A program made the translations under genes and the position numbers. This document shows, piece by piece, positions 16,561 through 25,121 of a stretch of DNA of 64,000 bases (position 1 is its first letter; every line of letters begins with the position of its first letter). Under the pieces are notes generated by a model. That model ran no database searches. It had not been told where the DNA came from and saw only the letters and a program-made list of their open reading frames with translations. The stretch is from Rhodococcus yunnanensis NBRC 103083 (GTDB lineage Bacteria; Actinomycetota; Actinomycetes; Mycobacteriales; Mycobacteriaceae). The stretch is taken from assembly GCF_001895005.1 (NCBI RefSeq), contig NZ_BCXH01000003.1, forward strand, positions 1-64,000, written 5' to 3'.

Positions 16561-17912
16561 GAGTTGGTCTCCATCATGTGAACATCCGTGTGTACCAATG
16601 CACGTGGAATCGACGCCGACCGAATGGACAGCACCTCCGATACCGATCTTCGCGCTCCGCCGCCGCCGGCGGGGCCGTTGGTGTAGAGGCTCTCCACCTC
16701 CCATCCGACGAGGTCGGCGGAGTCCGGCGAGTCCGTCCTCGCGGTCATCCGCAGGCGTACCTCGGCGGCGCTCGGATCGGTGTCGAGACCGCGGAACGAC
16801 GCTCCGGCCCCGATGAATTCGCACGTGAATCCATCCGGATCGAGGCCGTGCACCGTCGCCAGTCGCGCGGCGACGATGTCCGCCGCCAGGCGTGCTCGGT
16901 CGAATGCCCTCGGCCCGGCGTAGCTGATCTGTCCCTCGCCGATCCAGCCGCCACGAAAGCCGAGAGTCACCTTGAGGTCGTCGGGGCGTGTGGTCCCGGT
17001 GGCACCGGTGACGGCCACTCGGTCGGGTCCGACCTGGTCGAAGCGCACACGTCCGAAATCTGCCGTGACGTCCGGGGTCTGATACGCGGTGGGGTCACCC
17101 ACCTCGTACAGAAGTTGTTCGGTGCAGGTGCGGGTGGTGAGAATCCCGCCCGAGGCGTCGAGCTTGCCGAACACAGCGGTGCCGTCGTCGGCGACGTCGG
17201 CGAAGGGGAATCCGAGATCGGCAAGCCCTGGAACGGGTTTGGTGACGGGGTCGGCGTAATAGCCGCCCGTGAGCTGGCCTGCGCATTCGAGTAGGTGGCC
17301 GACGGCGGTTGCTGCGCCGATCGTTGCCGCGTCGCCCAGATCCCACCCGTATTCGTACGCGAGCGGTGCCACGTACAGAGACGGGTCGGCGAGCCTGCCG
17401 GTGACCACGATGTCTGCGCGCTGTTCGAGTGCGGGGATCACCGCGTCGGCTCCGATGTAGGCGTTGGCCGACACCAGGTGCTCGGTATGCGCGGACAATG
17501 GTTTTCCGGTCTCCCAGACGATCGGGTCCGCACTCCGAACTGCATCGAGTACGTCGTCGCCGGTGACTGCCGCGATCCTGACCGGAGCATCGACCACCCG
17601 CGCGGCGATATTCGCGATCATCCGTGCCGCCGCGAGCGGGTGCGCAGCTCCGCCGTTGGTGACGATGCGTGTGCCGCGTCGGAGTGTATGTGGCAGAACA
17701 GCTTCGATTCGCGCACCGAGAAGCGGATCGTATCCCTTGTCCTCGTCGAGGAGGCGCCGTGCGTTTCCGGCTGCGACGGTGCGTTCACCGAGGCACTCGA
17801 AGATCAGGTAGTCGAGATCTCCGCGTCGGGCCAGCTTCTCGGCGGGGTCGATGCGGTCGCCGGAGAAGCCGGATCCGGCGCCGAGGCGAATGGTGCGATC
17901 GGATTCGGTCAC
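16557..17912 (-). CDS. AtuA / DUF1446 family protein
   Basis: A 451-residue member of the acyclic terpene utilisation AtuA (DUF1446) family. It shows the early RLGAGSGFSGDRIDPAEKLA and YLIFECLGERTVA, the RIVTNGGAAHPLAAARM motif, and a long conserved middle with YVAPLAYEYGW. The GTG at 17912 overlaps the transporter stop as GTGA. AtuA was named from citronellol/geraniol catabolism in Pseudomonas, but many homologues sit with organic-acid transporters, and the reaction is not known. Here the partner is a CitMHS carrier, so a role in handling an imported carboxylate is inferred. Confidence 0.8.
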   Translation of the reverse strand: MTESDRTIRLGAGSGFSGDRIDPAEKLARRGDLDYLIFECLGERTVAAGNARRLLDEDKGYDPLLGARIEAVLPHTLRRGTRIVTNGGAAHPLAAARMIANIAARVVDAPVRIAAVTGDDVLDAVRSADPIVWETGKPLSAHTEHLVSANAYIGADAVIPALEQRADIVVTGRLADPSLYVAPLAYEYGWDLGDAATIGAATAVGHLLECAGQLTGGYYADPVTKPVPGLADLGFPFADVADDGTAVFGKLDASGGILTTRTCTEQLLYEVGDPTAYQTPDVTADFGRVRFDQVGPDRVAVTGATGTTRPDDLKVTLGFRGGWIGEGQISYAGPRAFDRARLAADIVAARLATVHGLDPDGFTCEFIGAGASFRGLDTDPSAAEVRLRMTARTDSPDSADLVGWEVESLYTNGPAGGGGARRSVSEVLSIRSASIPRALVHTDVHMMETNS

Positions 17913-19216
17913 AGTGAGATCGCTCCTGTCAGCAGGGCCATGATGGTCATGACGATGGTGGTGCCGAACGCCCATCCGAAGATGAAGCGCTGGTGCTTGC
18001 CCAGTTCCACGTTGGACATTCCGACCAGAATGAACGTCGAGGCGGTCAGTGGGCTCAACGGAAAGCCCGTGGTCATCTGCCCCAGTATGGCGGCGCGGCC
18101 GATCTCGAACGGATCACCGCCGAACGATGCCGACGTCTCGGCGAGTACGGGAACGACGCCGAAGTAGTAAGCGTCGGGAGTGAAGACGAGACTGAGCGGC
18201 ATCGATGTCACTGCCGTGATGACCGGCAGGAACGAGCCTGCGGACGCGGGTATCCAGGAGACGAACGACTCGGCCATCGCGGTGATCATGCCGGTGCCGT
18301 TCAGGATTCCGGTGAGTACTCCGGCCGCGAGGATCATCACGACGACCATCGTGACGTTGCCGCCGTGCTTGGCGAACAGCTCCTGTTGCTGATTCCACTT
18401 GGGGCGATTCACCACCACGGCGAGAGTGAACGCGACGGCGAAGGCAACCTGCAGCGGTGCCAGCTGAAACAGCAGGATCACCAACAGTACAAGCGTGAGA
18501 ACCACATTGAAGGCCATGACCGCCGGGTGGACCTTCGCGCGGGTCGGGAGGTCGTCGACATGCGGGGTTCCCGGACCTGCCTTGACCACCGGTGCGAGAA
18601 CGTCGCCCAGTCGCTTGGATTCCATCCGCCCGATCAGGAACGCCGAGAACACGACCCAGATCGCACCGACCGCCATCGCCGGTAGGACGGGGGTGAAGAT
18701 GTCGCCGCTGGTCGCGTTCAGTGCCGCCATCGCACGGACCGTCGGGCCGCCCCACGGGATCATGTTCATGACACCGGCCGACAGGCAGACGATTCCGGTC
18801 AGAACCAGGGGGCGCATGCCTATCCGCTGGTAGATCGGCAGCATCGCGGAGACCATGATCAGGAAGGTCGAGGTGCCGTCGCCGTCGAGCGCAACCATGA
18901 GGGTGAGTACCGCGGTGCCGACCGCGATCTTGGTCGGACTTCCTCCTGCCCACTGCACGACTTTCCGTATTGCGGGGTCGAACATCCCTTGATCGACCAT
19001 CAGGCTGAAGTACAGGACCGCGAAGGCGATCATGATCGCGACCGGCGCGACCTTGATCAGTCCATCCGCGATCATTCCGCCGAGTTCTGGCGCGAAACCA
19101 CCGATGAGTGCGAAGACGATGGGGACCAGAACGAGTGCGACCAGCACGGACACGCGGCGGGTGAACGTCAGTGCAAGGAACGTGGCGATGGTGGCGAAAC
19201 CGAGGACGGCGAGCAT
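17909..19216 (-). CDS. CitMHS family citrate/divalent-metal or organic-acid transporter
   Basis: A 435-residue membrane protein with about 11-12 hydrophobic segments. CitMHS-type features include MVALDGDGTSTFLIMVSAMLP and MIPWGGPTVRAMAAL, and late in the chain SLVFTPDAYYFGVVPV. The ATG at 19216 is preceded by a strong GGAGG ribosome-binding site; the open frame further upstream is not used. Family members move metal-citrate complexes by proton symport across the inner membrane. It is the first gene of a three-gene unit with AtuA and the AtuA-C-like protein, divergent from a LysR regulator. Citrate itself may not be the substrate. Confidence 0.85.
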   Translation of the reverse strand: MLAVLGFATIATFLALTFTRRVSVLVALVLVPIVFALIGGFAPELGGMIADGLIKVAPVAIMIAFAVLYFSLMVDQGMFDPAIRKVVQWAGGSPTKIAVGTAVLTLMVALDGDGTSTFLIMVSAMLPIYQRIGMRPLVLTGIVCLSAGVMNMIPWGGPTVRAMAALNATSGDIFTPVLPAMAVGAIWVVFSAFLIGRMESKRLGDVLAPVVKAGPGTPHVDDLPTRAKVHPAVMAFNVVLTLVLLVILLFQLAPLQVAFAVAFTLAVVVNRPKWNQQQELFAKHGGNVTMVVVMILAAGVLTGILNGTGMITAMAESFVSWIPASAGSFLPVITAVTSMPLSLVFTPDAYYFGVVPVLAETSASFGGDPFEIGRAAILGQMTTGFPLSPLTASTFILVGMSNVELGKHQRFIFGWAFGTTIVMTIMALLTGAISL

Positions 19217-19273
19217 GTGACCTCCTTCAAGGACTGGAGGCCATGTTGCTTGGATCACAAATGCATGTCCAAT

Positions 19274-19294
19274 ATCAATCTGCGATCGATTGAT
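19274..19294. promoter_or_regulatory. LysR-type operator in divergent promoter
   Basis: ATCAATC, a 7-base spacer, and GATTGAT form a perfect interrupted palindrome between the CitMHS and LysR genes. It contains the T-N11-A core expected for a LysR-type binding site. It lies 58 bases from the CitMHS start and 25 bases from the LysR start, suited to autoregulation and activation of the transporter operon. Confidence 0.6.
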
Positions 19295-19318
19295 GTGCAT
19301 GACGCATAGGCTGAGGTA

Positions 19319-20212
19319 ATGGTACTGAACCTGGGGATCATGCATCTGAGGTGCATCGTTGCGATCGCCGACCACGAGAGTTTCACCGAGGCCGCCGCCG
19401 CCCTCGGGATGGTGCAATCGTCGCTCAGTCGGTCGGTTGCGGAGGCCGAGCGGAGGTTGGACGTCAGTCTCTTCGAACGGACGACGCGGAGGGTGGCCGT
19501 CACGCCCGACGGACGAGCCGTCACCGAGCACGCGAGGCGGATGGTGTCCGACTTCGACGAGGGTCTGGCGCAGATCGCACGATTCGTCACCGGTGATCGA
19601 GGAAGCGTCTCGGTTGCGTGTCTACCGTCGCTGGCAGCCACGTTCCTGCCGCCGTACGTCGTGCGGTTTCGGCGCGAGCATCCGGATGTACAGCTCGAGA
19701 TACGTGACGGATTGCGCCAGGAATCTCTCGACGACCTTCTCTCCGGAGCTGTCGATCTGGCGCTCGTATCGACTCCGGGAGTCATCCCAGGCGTCCAGCA
19801 GCAGACGCTGACCACGGATTCGTTCTACTGCGCCCTTGCGCCGACGCATCGGCTGGCGAACAGGCCGCAACTCGACTGGACCGACCTCGAAGCCGAACCC
19901 TTCATCGCCTTCGGGCCGCAGAGCAGTATCGCCGGGCCGGTTCTGCACGCACTCGACGCCGCAGGCGTGACGACAGGTCCGGTGATGCACGCGCAGAATG
20001 TCGGCGCAGTGGCCGGCCTGGTCGCAGCGGGCCTCGGCATCACTGCGGTGCCGCGGATGGTGTTGCCGATGATGTCGTTCGCCGGTCTGGTGCACATCCC
20101 GCTCGTGCCGACCGTGGAGCGGACGATCTCCTTGCTACGCATGGAGGCCAGACACGAGACCGCCAGTGTGCGACATTTCGTACGGTGCCTCCTGACGGAT
20201 GCGACCGACTGA
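19319..20212 (+). CDS. LysR family transcriptional regulator
   Basis: A 297-residue LysR regulator. The N-terminal helix-turn-helix is in SFTEAAAALGMVQSSLSRSV, followed by RRLDVSLFERTTRRVAVTPDG. The rest is a periplasmic-binding-like effector domain. The ATG at 19319 has GAGG very close in front; a second ATG at 19340 (MHLRC) would match the usual LysR N-terminus better and may be the true start. It is divergent from the CitMHS-AtuA operon with a palindromic operator between them. It probably activates that operon in response to the imported compound. Confidence 0.87.
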   Translation: MVLNLGIMHLRCIVAIADHESFTEAAAALGMVQSSLSRSVAEAERRLDVSLFERTTRRVAVTPDGRAVTEHARRMVSDFDEGLAQIARFVTGDRGSVSVACLPSLAATFLPPYVVRFRREHPDVQLEIRDGLRQESLDDLLSGAVDLALVSTPGVIPGVQQQTLTTDSFYCALAPTHRLANRPQLDWTDLEAEPFIAFGPQSSIAGPVLHALDAAGVTTGPVMHAQNVGAVAGLVAAGLGITAVPRMVLPMMSFAGLVHIPLVPTVERTISLLRMEARHETASVRHFVRCLLTDATD

Positions 20213-20232
20213 ACAGCCCTGGCGGGCCGACG

Positions 20233-20739
20233 TCATTCTTCGCGTGGGTGGCGCATGTCCTTCAGGCGGTTCCTGTCCATGGCCGGAGTGCCCATCGCGG
20301 TCGTGACCGATCCGAGGATCAGCACCACCACTCCGACGACGACGTTCGACCAGATCATCGAGGTGGTGGTGACGACATCGGCGATGATCCAGGGTGAGAC
20401 GATCAACCAGAGCCCGAGCAGAGGAACGACGAACGACACACCGTGCGTTCTTCCGTACGCCGCTCCGAACGCGAGGGCCAGGATGGCAATTGCGAGTCCG
20501 CACATCAGATTCGAGACGGTGATGGCCGTTGCGCCATCTGCTGCAGCGATGAATGCCGGTCCGTTGTCGAAACCGCCGAATCCGACGATCCACGACGATG
20601 CAGCTGCATACAGGCCCGCCAGCAACAGCAGACCATCGGTCACCTGAGCTGTGGGTCGGCCGAACGCTTCGTCGTAGTGGTCGCGCAGCGCGGCGATATC
20701 CGGGTGCGTGTGAATGGGTAGATTCGTCGATGTGGACAT
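20233..20739 (-). CDS. SPW repeat membrane protein
   Basis: A 168-residue integral membrane protein with four hydrophobic segments. Two SPW-type repeats are visible: ASSWIVGF in the first half and LIVSPWIIAD in the second. The ATG at 20739 follows GAGGAGA. SPW proteins are common in actinobacterial stress regulons, but their activity is not known. A DosR-box-like palindrome 106 bases upstream and the location beside DosS suggest hypoxia control. The first ~45 residues are soluble and His/Asp-rich. Confidence 0.78.
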   Translation of the reverse strand: MSTSTNLPIHTHPDIAALRDHYDEAFGRPTAQVTDGLLLLAGLYAAASSWIVGFGGFDNGPAFIAAADGATAITVSNLMCGLAIAILALAFGAAYGRTHGVSFVVPLLGLWLIVSPWIIADVVTTTSMIWSNVVVGVVVLILGSVTTAMGTPAMDRNRLKDMRHPREE

Positions 20740-20844
20740 GGGTGCATCTCCTCGATGGTGACGCGAATCCTCGTCGAACGACGCGGGCCGGCTGGCCGTG
20801 ATCCGCGTACTGTCGATTTCACCCGCGCGCATCCGAACGGCATA

Positions 20845-20858
20845 GGGCCGAAGGTCCC
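20845..20858. promoter_or_regulatory. DosR-box-like palindrome upstream of SPW gene
   Basis: GGGCC-GAAG-GTCCC matches the core of the mycobacterial DosR site (GGGAC, four bases, GTCCC) at 9 of 10 arm positions. It lies between the sensor kinase and the SPW gene, in a position to drive the latter. It is weaker than the pair at 26058-26093. Confidence 0.45.
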
Positions 20859-20920
20859 TCGCCTCTGGCGACCGGGTCGGTCTCGCCTCCGGCGGGTGGG
20901 TCGGTCTTGCCTCCGGCGAG
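20858..20920. repeat. 24-bp tandem repeat, about 2.6 copies
   Basis: Two 24-base units at 20858-20881 and 20882-20905 begin CTCGCCTCYGGCG and end GGGTCGGT. They are followed by a partial unit, CTTGCCTCCGGCGAG. The array occupies the gap between the DosS stop codon and the SPW promoter. Each unit can form a short hairpin. Role unknown. Confidence 0.6.
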
Positions 20921-20924
20921 AAGA

Positions 20925-22667
20925 TCAGGGGAGAGGCGCCGACCAGGTGAGCGTCGTACCGCTCGTGTCGCCGGCAGATCCGATCTTCATGTCACCGCCG
21001 CATTCCTTGGCGCGTGCTCGTAGATTCTTCAACCCGCTCGGTGAGACGACCTCGGGGAGGCCGCATCCGTCGTCGGTGATCTCGATGGTGAGGTCGTCGC
21101 CCACCGAGATCGTGACGACGACGGTTTTCGCGTGTGCGTGGCGGACGCAATTGCTGATGCCCTCCCGCAGAACGGCGAGTGCATGGCCTGCGAGTGGCGT
21201 ATCGACCACCGAAAGCGGACCGCTCACGCGGACCGTCGTGCGTAGTCCGGAGTCGTCGACCATCTCGTCGATGATCTCGTTGAACTGTCTACGCAACGCG
21301 CTGCCGCCCATGTCCTCCGATTGCAGATCGAAAATGGCGGATCGGATGTCCTGAACGGTTTCCTGCAGTTCGTCGATGGTCGAGGCAAGCCGGTTCCTGA
21401 CGTCGGTCGATGTGGTTCGTTGGGCCGTGCCCTGCAGTGACAATCCGGCGGCGAAGATCCGCTGAATGACGTGATCGTGCAACTCACGGGCGATACGGTC
21501 GCGGTCGGCCAGTACGTCGAACTCGCGCAGGCGCCGTGACGAGTTCGCGATCTGAACGGTCAGTGCCGCTTGGTCTCCGAAGGTTGCGACCAGATCCAAC
21601 TGCATGTCGGTGAAGGCGTCGGCTGCATCCCTGCGCAGCACCACGAGAACGCCGGTGACCCTGTCGGGCGCTCGGAGAGGTGAGATGAGCGCCGGACCGT
21701 AGTCCTCCGGAAGGCTTGCAGTGGCATTGAATTGGAGCCGGGAGGTACGTATCGGTTCTCTCGTTCGAAACGACGCGCCGGACGTGGAGCCGTGTACGGG
21801 CAGAACCGTGCCGATCACGACGTCAGGATGTGCCGACCGTTTCCCCGAAGCCACGTGCACGATCAGTTCGGTGACGTCCTCGGGTTGCGCATCGGGATCG
21901 TTCGGTACCGCGATGAAGGCGAGATCACCCGCCGTGAGCATCAGTGCCTTGTCGGCGACGGTTTGCAGGACGTCGTCCGGTGCTGTGCCGCCCAGCAATT
22001 CGGTGGCTATGTCGCGTGTCGCCTCGATCCACGACTGGCGTGTGCGCGCGTCGTCGTACAGTCGGGCGTTCTCGATGGCAGTGCCTGCGGCCGAGGCAAA
22101 CGCTTGTACCACTGCTTCGTCGTCGTCGGTGAACTCTCGGCCGCCGCTCTTCTCGGTCAGGTAGAGATTGCCGTACACCTCGCCGCGTATCCGGATGGGA
22201 ACGCCGAGAAAGGAACTCATCGGTGGGTGATTCGGCGGAAACCCGATCGACGACGGATGTGCAGACAGGTCGCTGAGTCGAATCGCCTTGGGCTCCTCGA
22301 TGAGCAGACCCAGAACACCGCCGCCGGTGGGGAGGGGCCCGATCCGCGCGGCGGCCTCGTCGTCGATCCCGTCGAAGATGAACGAGGTGATCTCGTCGTT
22401 CTCGCCGCGGATGCCGAGTGCGCCGTATTCGGCTCCGGACAGCCTCTTTGCCGACTCCACGATGGAGTGCAGTGTGTCGTCGAGATCCAGGCTGGCCGAG
22501 ATGACCAACATGGCGCGCAGCAAACCGTCGAACTGCTCACGCGCCTCGGTTATCTTGCCGATATGTTCGCCGAGTTCGGTGAGAAGTTCGTGCAGTCGGA
22601 TCTGAGACAGCGTGTCCTGCAGATCCTGGGCGTCGACACGCCCTTCGGAGCCCCCTGTCCCCACCAT
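20925..22667 (-). CDS. heme GAF sensor histidine kinase, DosS/DosT (DevS) type
   Basis: A 580-residue soluble sensor kinase. Domains: GAF-A (~65-205), GAF-B (~225-375), HisKA_3 dimerisation domain with phospho-acceptor His397 in RIARELHDHVIQRIF, and a C-terminal HATPase domain ending near 575 (ITDDGCGLP). GAF-A has PPNHPPM with His147 and NLY with Tyr169, 22 residues apart. This is the same spacing as the proximal heme His and distal Tyr of M. tuberculosis DosS, so it very probably binds heme and senses O2, NO or CO. It starts 59 bases after the DosR-like gene on the same strand, forming a two-gene operon. Confidence 0.9.
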   Translation of the reverse strand: MVGTGGSEGRVDAQDLQDTLSQIRLHELLTELGEHIGKITEAREQFDGLLRAMLVISASLDLDDTLHSIVESAKRLSGAEYGALGIRGENDEITSFIFDGIDDEAAARIGPLPTGGGVLGLLIEEPKAIRLSDLSAHPSSIGFPPNHPPMSSFLGVPIRIRGEVYGNLYLTEKSGGREFTDDDEAVVQAFASAAGTAIENARLYDDARTRQSWIEATRDIATELLGGTAPDDVLQTVADKALMLTAGDLAFIAVPNDPDAQPEDVTELIVHVASGKRSAHPDVVIGTVLPVHGSTSGASFRTREPIRTSRLQFNATASLPEDYGPALISPLRAPDRVTGVLVVLRRDAADAFTDMQLDLVATFGDQAALTVQIANSSRRLREFDVLADRDRIARELHDHVIQRIFAAGLSLQGTAQRTTSTDVRNRLASTIDELQETVQDIRSAIFDLQSEDMGGSALRRQFNEIIDEMVDDSGLRTTVRVSGPLSVVDTPLAGHALAVLREGISNCVRHAHAKTVVVTISVGDDLTIEITDDGCGLPEVVSPSGLKNLRARAKECGGDMKIGSAGDTSGTTLTWSAPLP

Positions 22668-22726
22668 CGCCCCAGTATGCGCGTGAACTTCGGTACACGG
22701 AAGCGGAGTTCAACCGCCGCTTCGGA

Positions 22727-23356
22727 TTACGGGTCGAGTTTGGACGCGAGGACTGCTGCCTGCGTTCTTCTCTCCATGCCCAGTTTGGCCAATAGCCGCG
22801 AAACATAATTCTTCACAGTCTTTTCCGCGAGAAACATACGCTCGGCAATCTGGCGATTCGTCAGCCCCTCTCCCAGCAGTGACAGCAAAGTGCGTTCTCG
22901 CTCGGTGAGATCCGCGAGAGGTCCTGGCATCGCGCGACTCGATCTCAGCCTTTCCATCAATACCGCTGCCGCTCTGTTGTCCAACAGCGATTTACCGTCT
23001 CCGACGGCTTTGATCGCGCTCGCCAACTCCATTCCTTTGATGTCCTTGACGATGTAGCCCTTCGCACCCGCCAGGATCGCGTCGAGCATCGCTTGATCCT
23101 CGGTGAAGGAAGTGAGCATCAGACAGCGCAATTCGGGCATCGTCGACATCAGTTCTCGGCAGAGTTCCACACCGTTGCCGTCCGGCAGTTGCACGTCGAG
23201 GACGGCGACGTCAGGGCGCAGAGCTGGAATCCGTGCCAGCGCACTGCCCACCGACCCCGCCTCGCCGATCACCGTCAAGTCCGGGTCCGTCTCGATGATG
23301 TCGATGAGACCACGACGAACGATCTCGTGGTCGTCGACAAGGAACACCGTGGTCAC
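22727..23356 (-). CDS. DosR/DevR-type response regulator (NarL family)
   Basis: A 209-residue NarL/FixJ response regulator. The receiver has Asp8-Asp9 and phospho-acceptor Asp54 in [13 protein letters not shown], and the conserved Lys in [12 protein letters not shown]. The LuxR-type helix-turn-helix reads [30 protein letters not shown] (region ~165-195). It is very close in sequence to mycobacterial DevR/DosR. The GTG at 23356 is chosen because GAGGTGACA precedes it and because it places D8, D9 and D54 exactly as in DevR; an ATG at 23371 is possible. It is the partner of DosS at 20925 and the likely binder of the boxes at 26058-26093. Confidence 0.92.
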   Translation of the reverse strand: MTTVFLVDDHEIVRRGLIDIIETDPDLTVIGEAGSVGSALARIPALRPDVAVLDVQLPDGNGVELCRELMSTMPELRCLMLTSFTEDQAMLDAILAGAKGYIVKDIKGMELASAIKAVGDGKSLLDNRAAAVLMERLRSSRAMPGPLADLTERERTLLSLLGEGLTNRQIAERMFLAEKTVKNYVSRLLAKLGMERRTQAAVLASKLDP

Positions 23357-23532
23357 ACTGTCACCTCGCATCCCGCGTCTGAGGCCAGCATACTGTCGCG
23401 GAGGTGAACGTCGACCCGTAGAAAGTCCTCCGAAACGGGTGACGATCTGCCCTGGTGGATCTGTCGTCGACGCGCACACAGTGAATGGAGCGATGGTCCC
23501 GTCCACCGTGGTGAAGTTCGAGGGAGTGCAGC

Positions 23533-24528
23533 GTGAACGTTCAGCCCGATTCGACTCTCGTCGCGATGCTCGTGGAGTTGGCATGCCGAGCCCCGTCCGT
23601 GCACAACAGTCAACCGTGGACGTGGAGATATACCGATGGCCGGTTGGACCTCTTCTCGGACCGGTCTCGGATACTGGCGGCGGCAGATCCGGACGGTAGA
23701 GCTCTGGTGATCAGTTGCGGTGCTGCATTGGCGCATCTGCAGACAGCAGCGCAGGCCTGGCGGTGGTCGACGGACGTCGAGGTGTTCCCCAGTCCCGCTG
23801 CCCCGCAGCATCTTGCGCGCGTTCACTTCGTCCACGGCGCCAGGCCCCGGTCGCACGAGTTCGATCTGCTGACGGCGATCAACCGTCGTCGTTCGGACCG
23901 CAGGCCCTTCGGCGGAGTACGGACCGAGCTGGCGATGACGCCGGAGATGGCACGTGCAGGCGAGGAGAACGGTACCGAGATCACCGTTCTCTCCGACCGG
24001 GCACGGCAGGCACTCGCCGAGGCGTCGCATCTGAGCGCGTCGGCACGCAAATACGACTCGACGTATCAGGCCGAACTGCGGTGGTGGGCCGGTCACACGT
24101 TCGGTTCGGACGGAATCCCGCCGGGTTCACTCGCGGACAGTACCGAATCGAGAGAGGTCGACGTGGGCCGCCGATTTCCCGAACCCTCCGGCCGAGACCA
24201 CGACACCCGAGTGAAGGAGGACGCAGCCACGGTACTGGTTCTCGCCACCGCGCACGATCGGCCGGACGACTGGCTGCGAAGCGGCAGGACATTGTCGTCC
24301 GTACTGCTGGAGGCCACGGCCGAGGGCCTGGCCACGTGCCCTCTGACGCACGTGACGGAGCAGCCGGGGAGCCGTGCCGTCGTCGCCTCCCTGGTCCCGG
24401 CTGGAGCGCCTCAGGTGCTGGTGCGGATAGGGACGCCTGCGTCGGGCCCTGGGCCTGACCAGACGCCGCGGCAACGCGTGTCGTCGATTCTCACGTTCGA
24501 CGGCGTACGGTCACGGGCCAGAAGCTGA
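23533..24528 (+). CDS. Acg-type nitroreductase family protein
   Basis: A 331-residue member of the Acg/Rv3131-like nitroreductase family, which in mycobacteria is part of the DosR regulon. The N-terminal motif [12 protein letters not shown] and the [13 protein letters not shown] segment are characteristic, and the C-terminal part repeats a degenerate nitroreductase-like fold. The start is GTG at 23533 with a GAGGGAG ribosome-binding site. Members bind flavin poorly, and their physiological reaction is unsettled; some are thought to sequester flavin. It is divergent from dosR. Only a weak DosR-like site (23487-23500) lies in front. Confidence 0.82.
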   Translation: MNVQPDSTLVAMLVELACRAPSVHNSQPWTWRYTDGRLDLFSDRSRILAAADPDGRALVISCGAALAHLQTAAQAWRWSTDVEVFPSPAAPQHLARVHFVHGARPRSHEFDLLTAINRRRSDRRPFGGVRTELAMTPEMARAGEENGTEITVLSDRARQALAEASHLSASARKYDSTYQAELRWWAGHTFGSDGIPPGSLADSTESREVDVGRRFPEPSGRDHDTRVKEDAATVLVLATAHDRPDDWLRSGRTLSSVLLEATAEGLATCPLTHVTEQPGSRAVVASLVPAGAPQVLVRIGTPASGPGPDQTPRQRVSSILTFDGVRSRARS

Positions 24529-24551
24529 CACTCGCCGTTCACGCCCCGACA

Positions 24552-24582
24552 AGCAGGTAGGGCGAGCCGAGCAGGTAGGGCG
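24552..24582. repeat. 13-bp direct repeat between convergent genes
   Basis: AGCAGGTAGGGCG occurs at 24552-24564 and again at 24570-24582, an 18-base period, immediately before the flavodoxin stop codon. It may be a small slippage duplication. No function is evident. Confidence 0.5.
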
Positions 24583-25119
24583 TCACCGACCTGCGTGACT
24601 GGGGATACGGTGATGCCTGCCCGCCGTGCGGGAACTGTGCGGGACAAGGTCGTCGCCGATTCCGGCGACCCACTGCTGGATGTCGGTATCGGACCGTCCA
24701 TCACCACTGGTTGCCCGGACGAGCCGGGCCATGAGGCGCTCGGTCCGCGACAGCACGGACAGGTCGAGCTTCCCGCCGAACATGTGATGGTCGACGGCCC
24801 AGGACGGTTTCGTCTGCGGCGTGGCCTGCGCGATGTCGACCGGGCCGCTCGAGAACAGCCACACGGGCATGGTGTGCAGAGCGCAGTGTTCACGCGCGAT
24901 CAGGCGTCTGGCGGACCTGAGCCACCGGTTCAGATACACAGCGCTTCCGAGAATCACGGCGTCGTACTCGGCCACCGAGTCGACCGACGACGCTTCGATG
25001 ACGTCGACTTCGAAGGCCACCCCTCGTTCGAGCATGTCGTCGACCAGAGCCCCTCCGATTCGCTCGGCGAGCTCCTGGGTGGCGCCGTGTCTACTTGCAT
25101 AGGCAACGAGAATTCGCAT
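24583..25119 (-). CDS. flavodoxin domain protein
   Basis: A 178-residue flavodoxin-like protein. The phosphate-binding start MRILVAYASRHGATQELAERI is clear (residues 1-21), followed by VILGSAVYLNRW and WLFSSGPV. It resembles protoporphyrinogen-oxidase (HemG)-type and menaquinone-linked flavodoxins. The ATG at 25119 begins two bases after the USP stop codon, so the two are co-transcribed. The gene probably falls under the twin DosR boxes upstream of USP. It may act in FMN-dependent electron transfer under low oxygen; the partner is not known. Confidence 0.8.
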   Translation of the reverse strand: MRILVAYASRHGATQELAERIGGALVDDMLERGVAFEVDVIEASSVDSVAEYDAVILGSAVYLNRWLRSARRLIAREHCALHTMPVWLFSSGPVDIAQATPQTKPSWAVDHHMFGGKLDLSVLSRTERLMARLVRATSGDGRSDTDIQQWVAGIGDDLVPHSSRTAGRHHRIPSHAGR

Positions 25120-25121
25120 GC

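Noticed and set aside
23401..23440. AAAGTCC half-site near 23430 as a DosR box before the nitroreductase
   Set aside because: Only one arm matches. The opposite arm at the required spacing does not resemble GGGAC.
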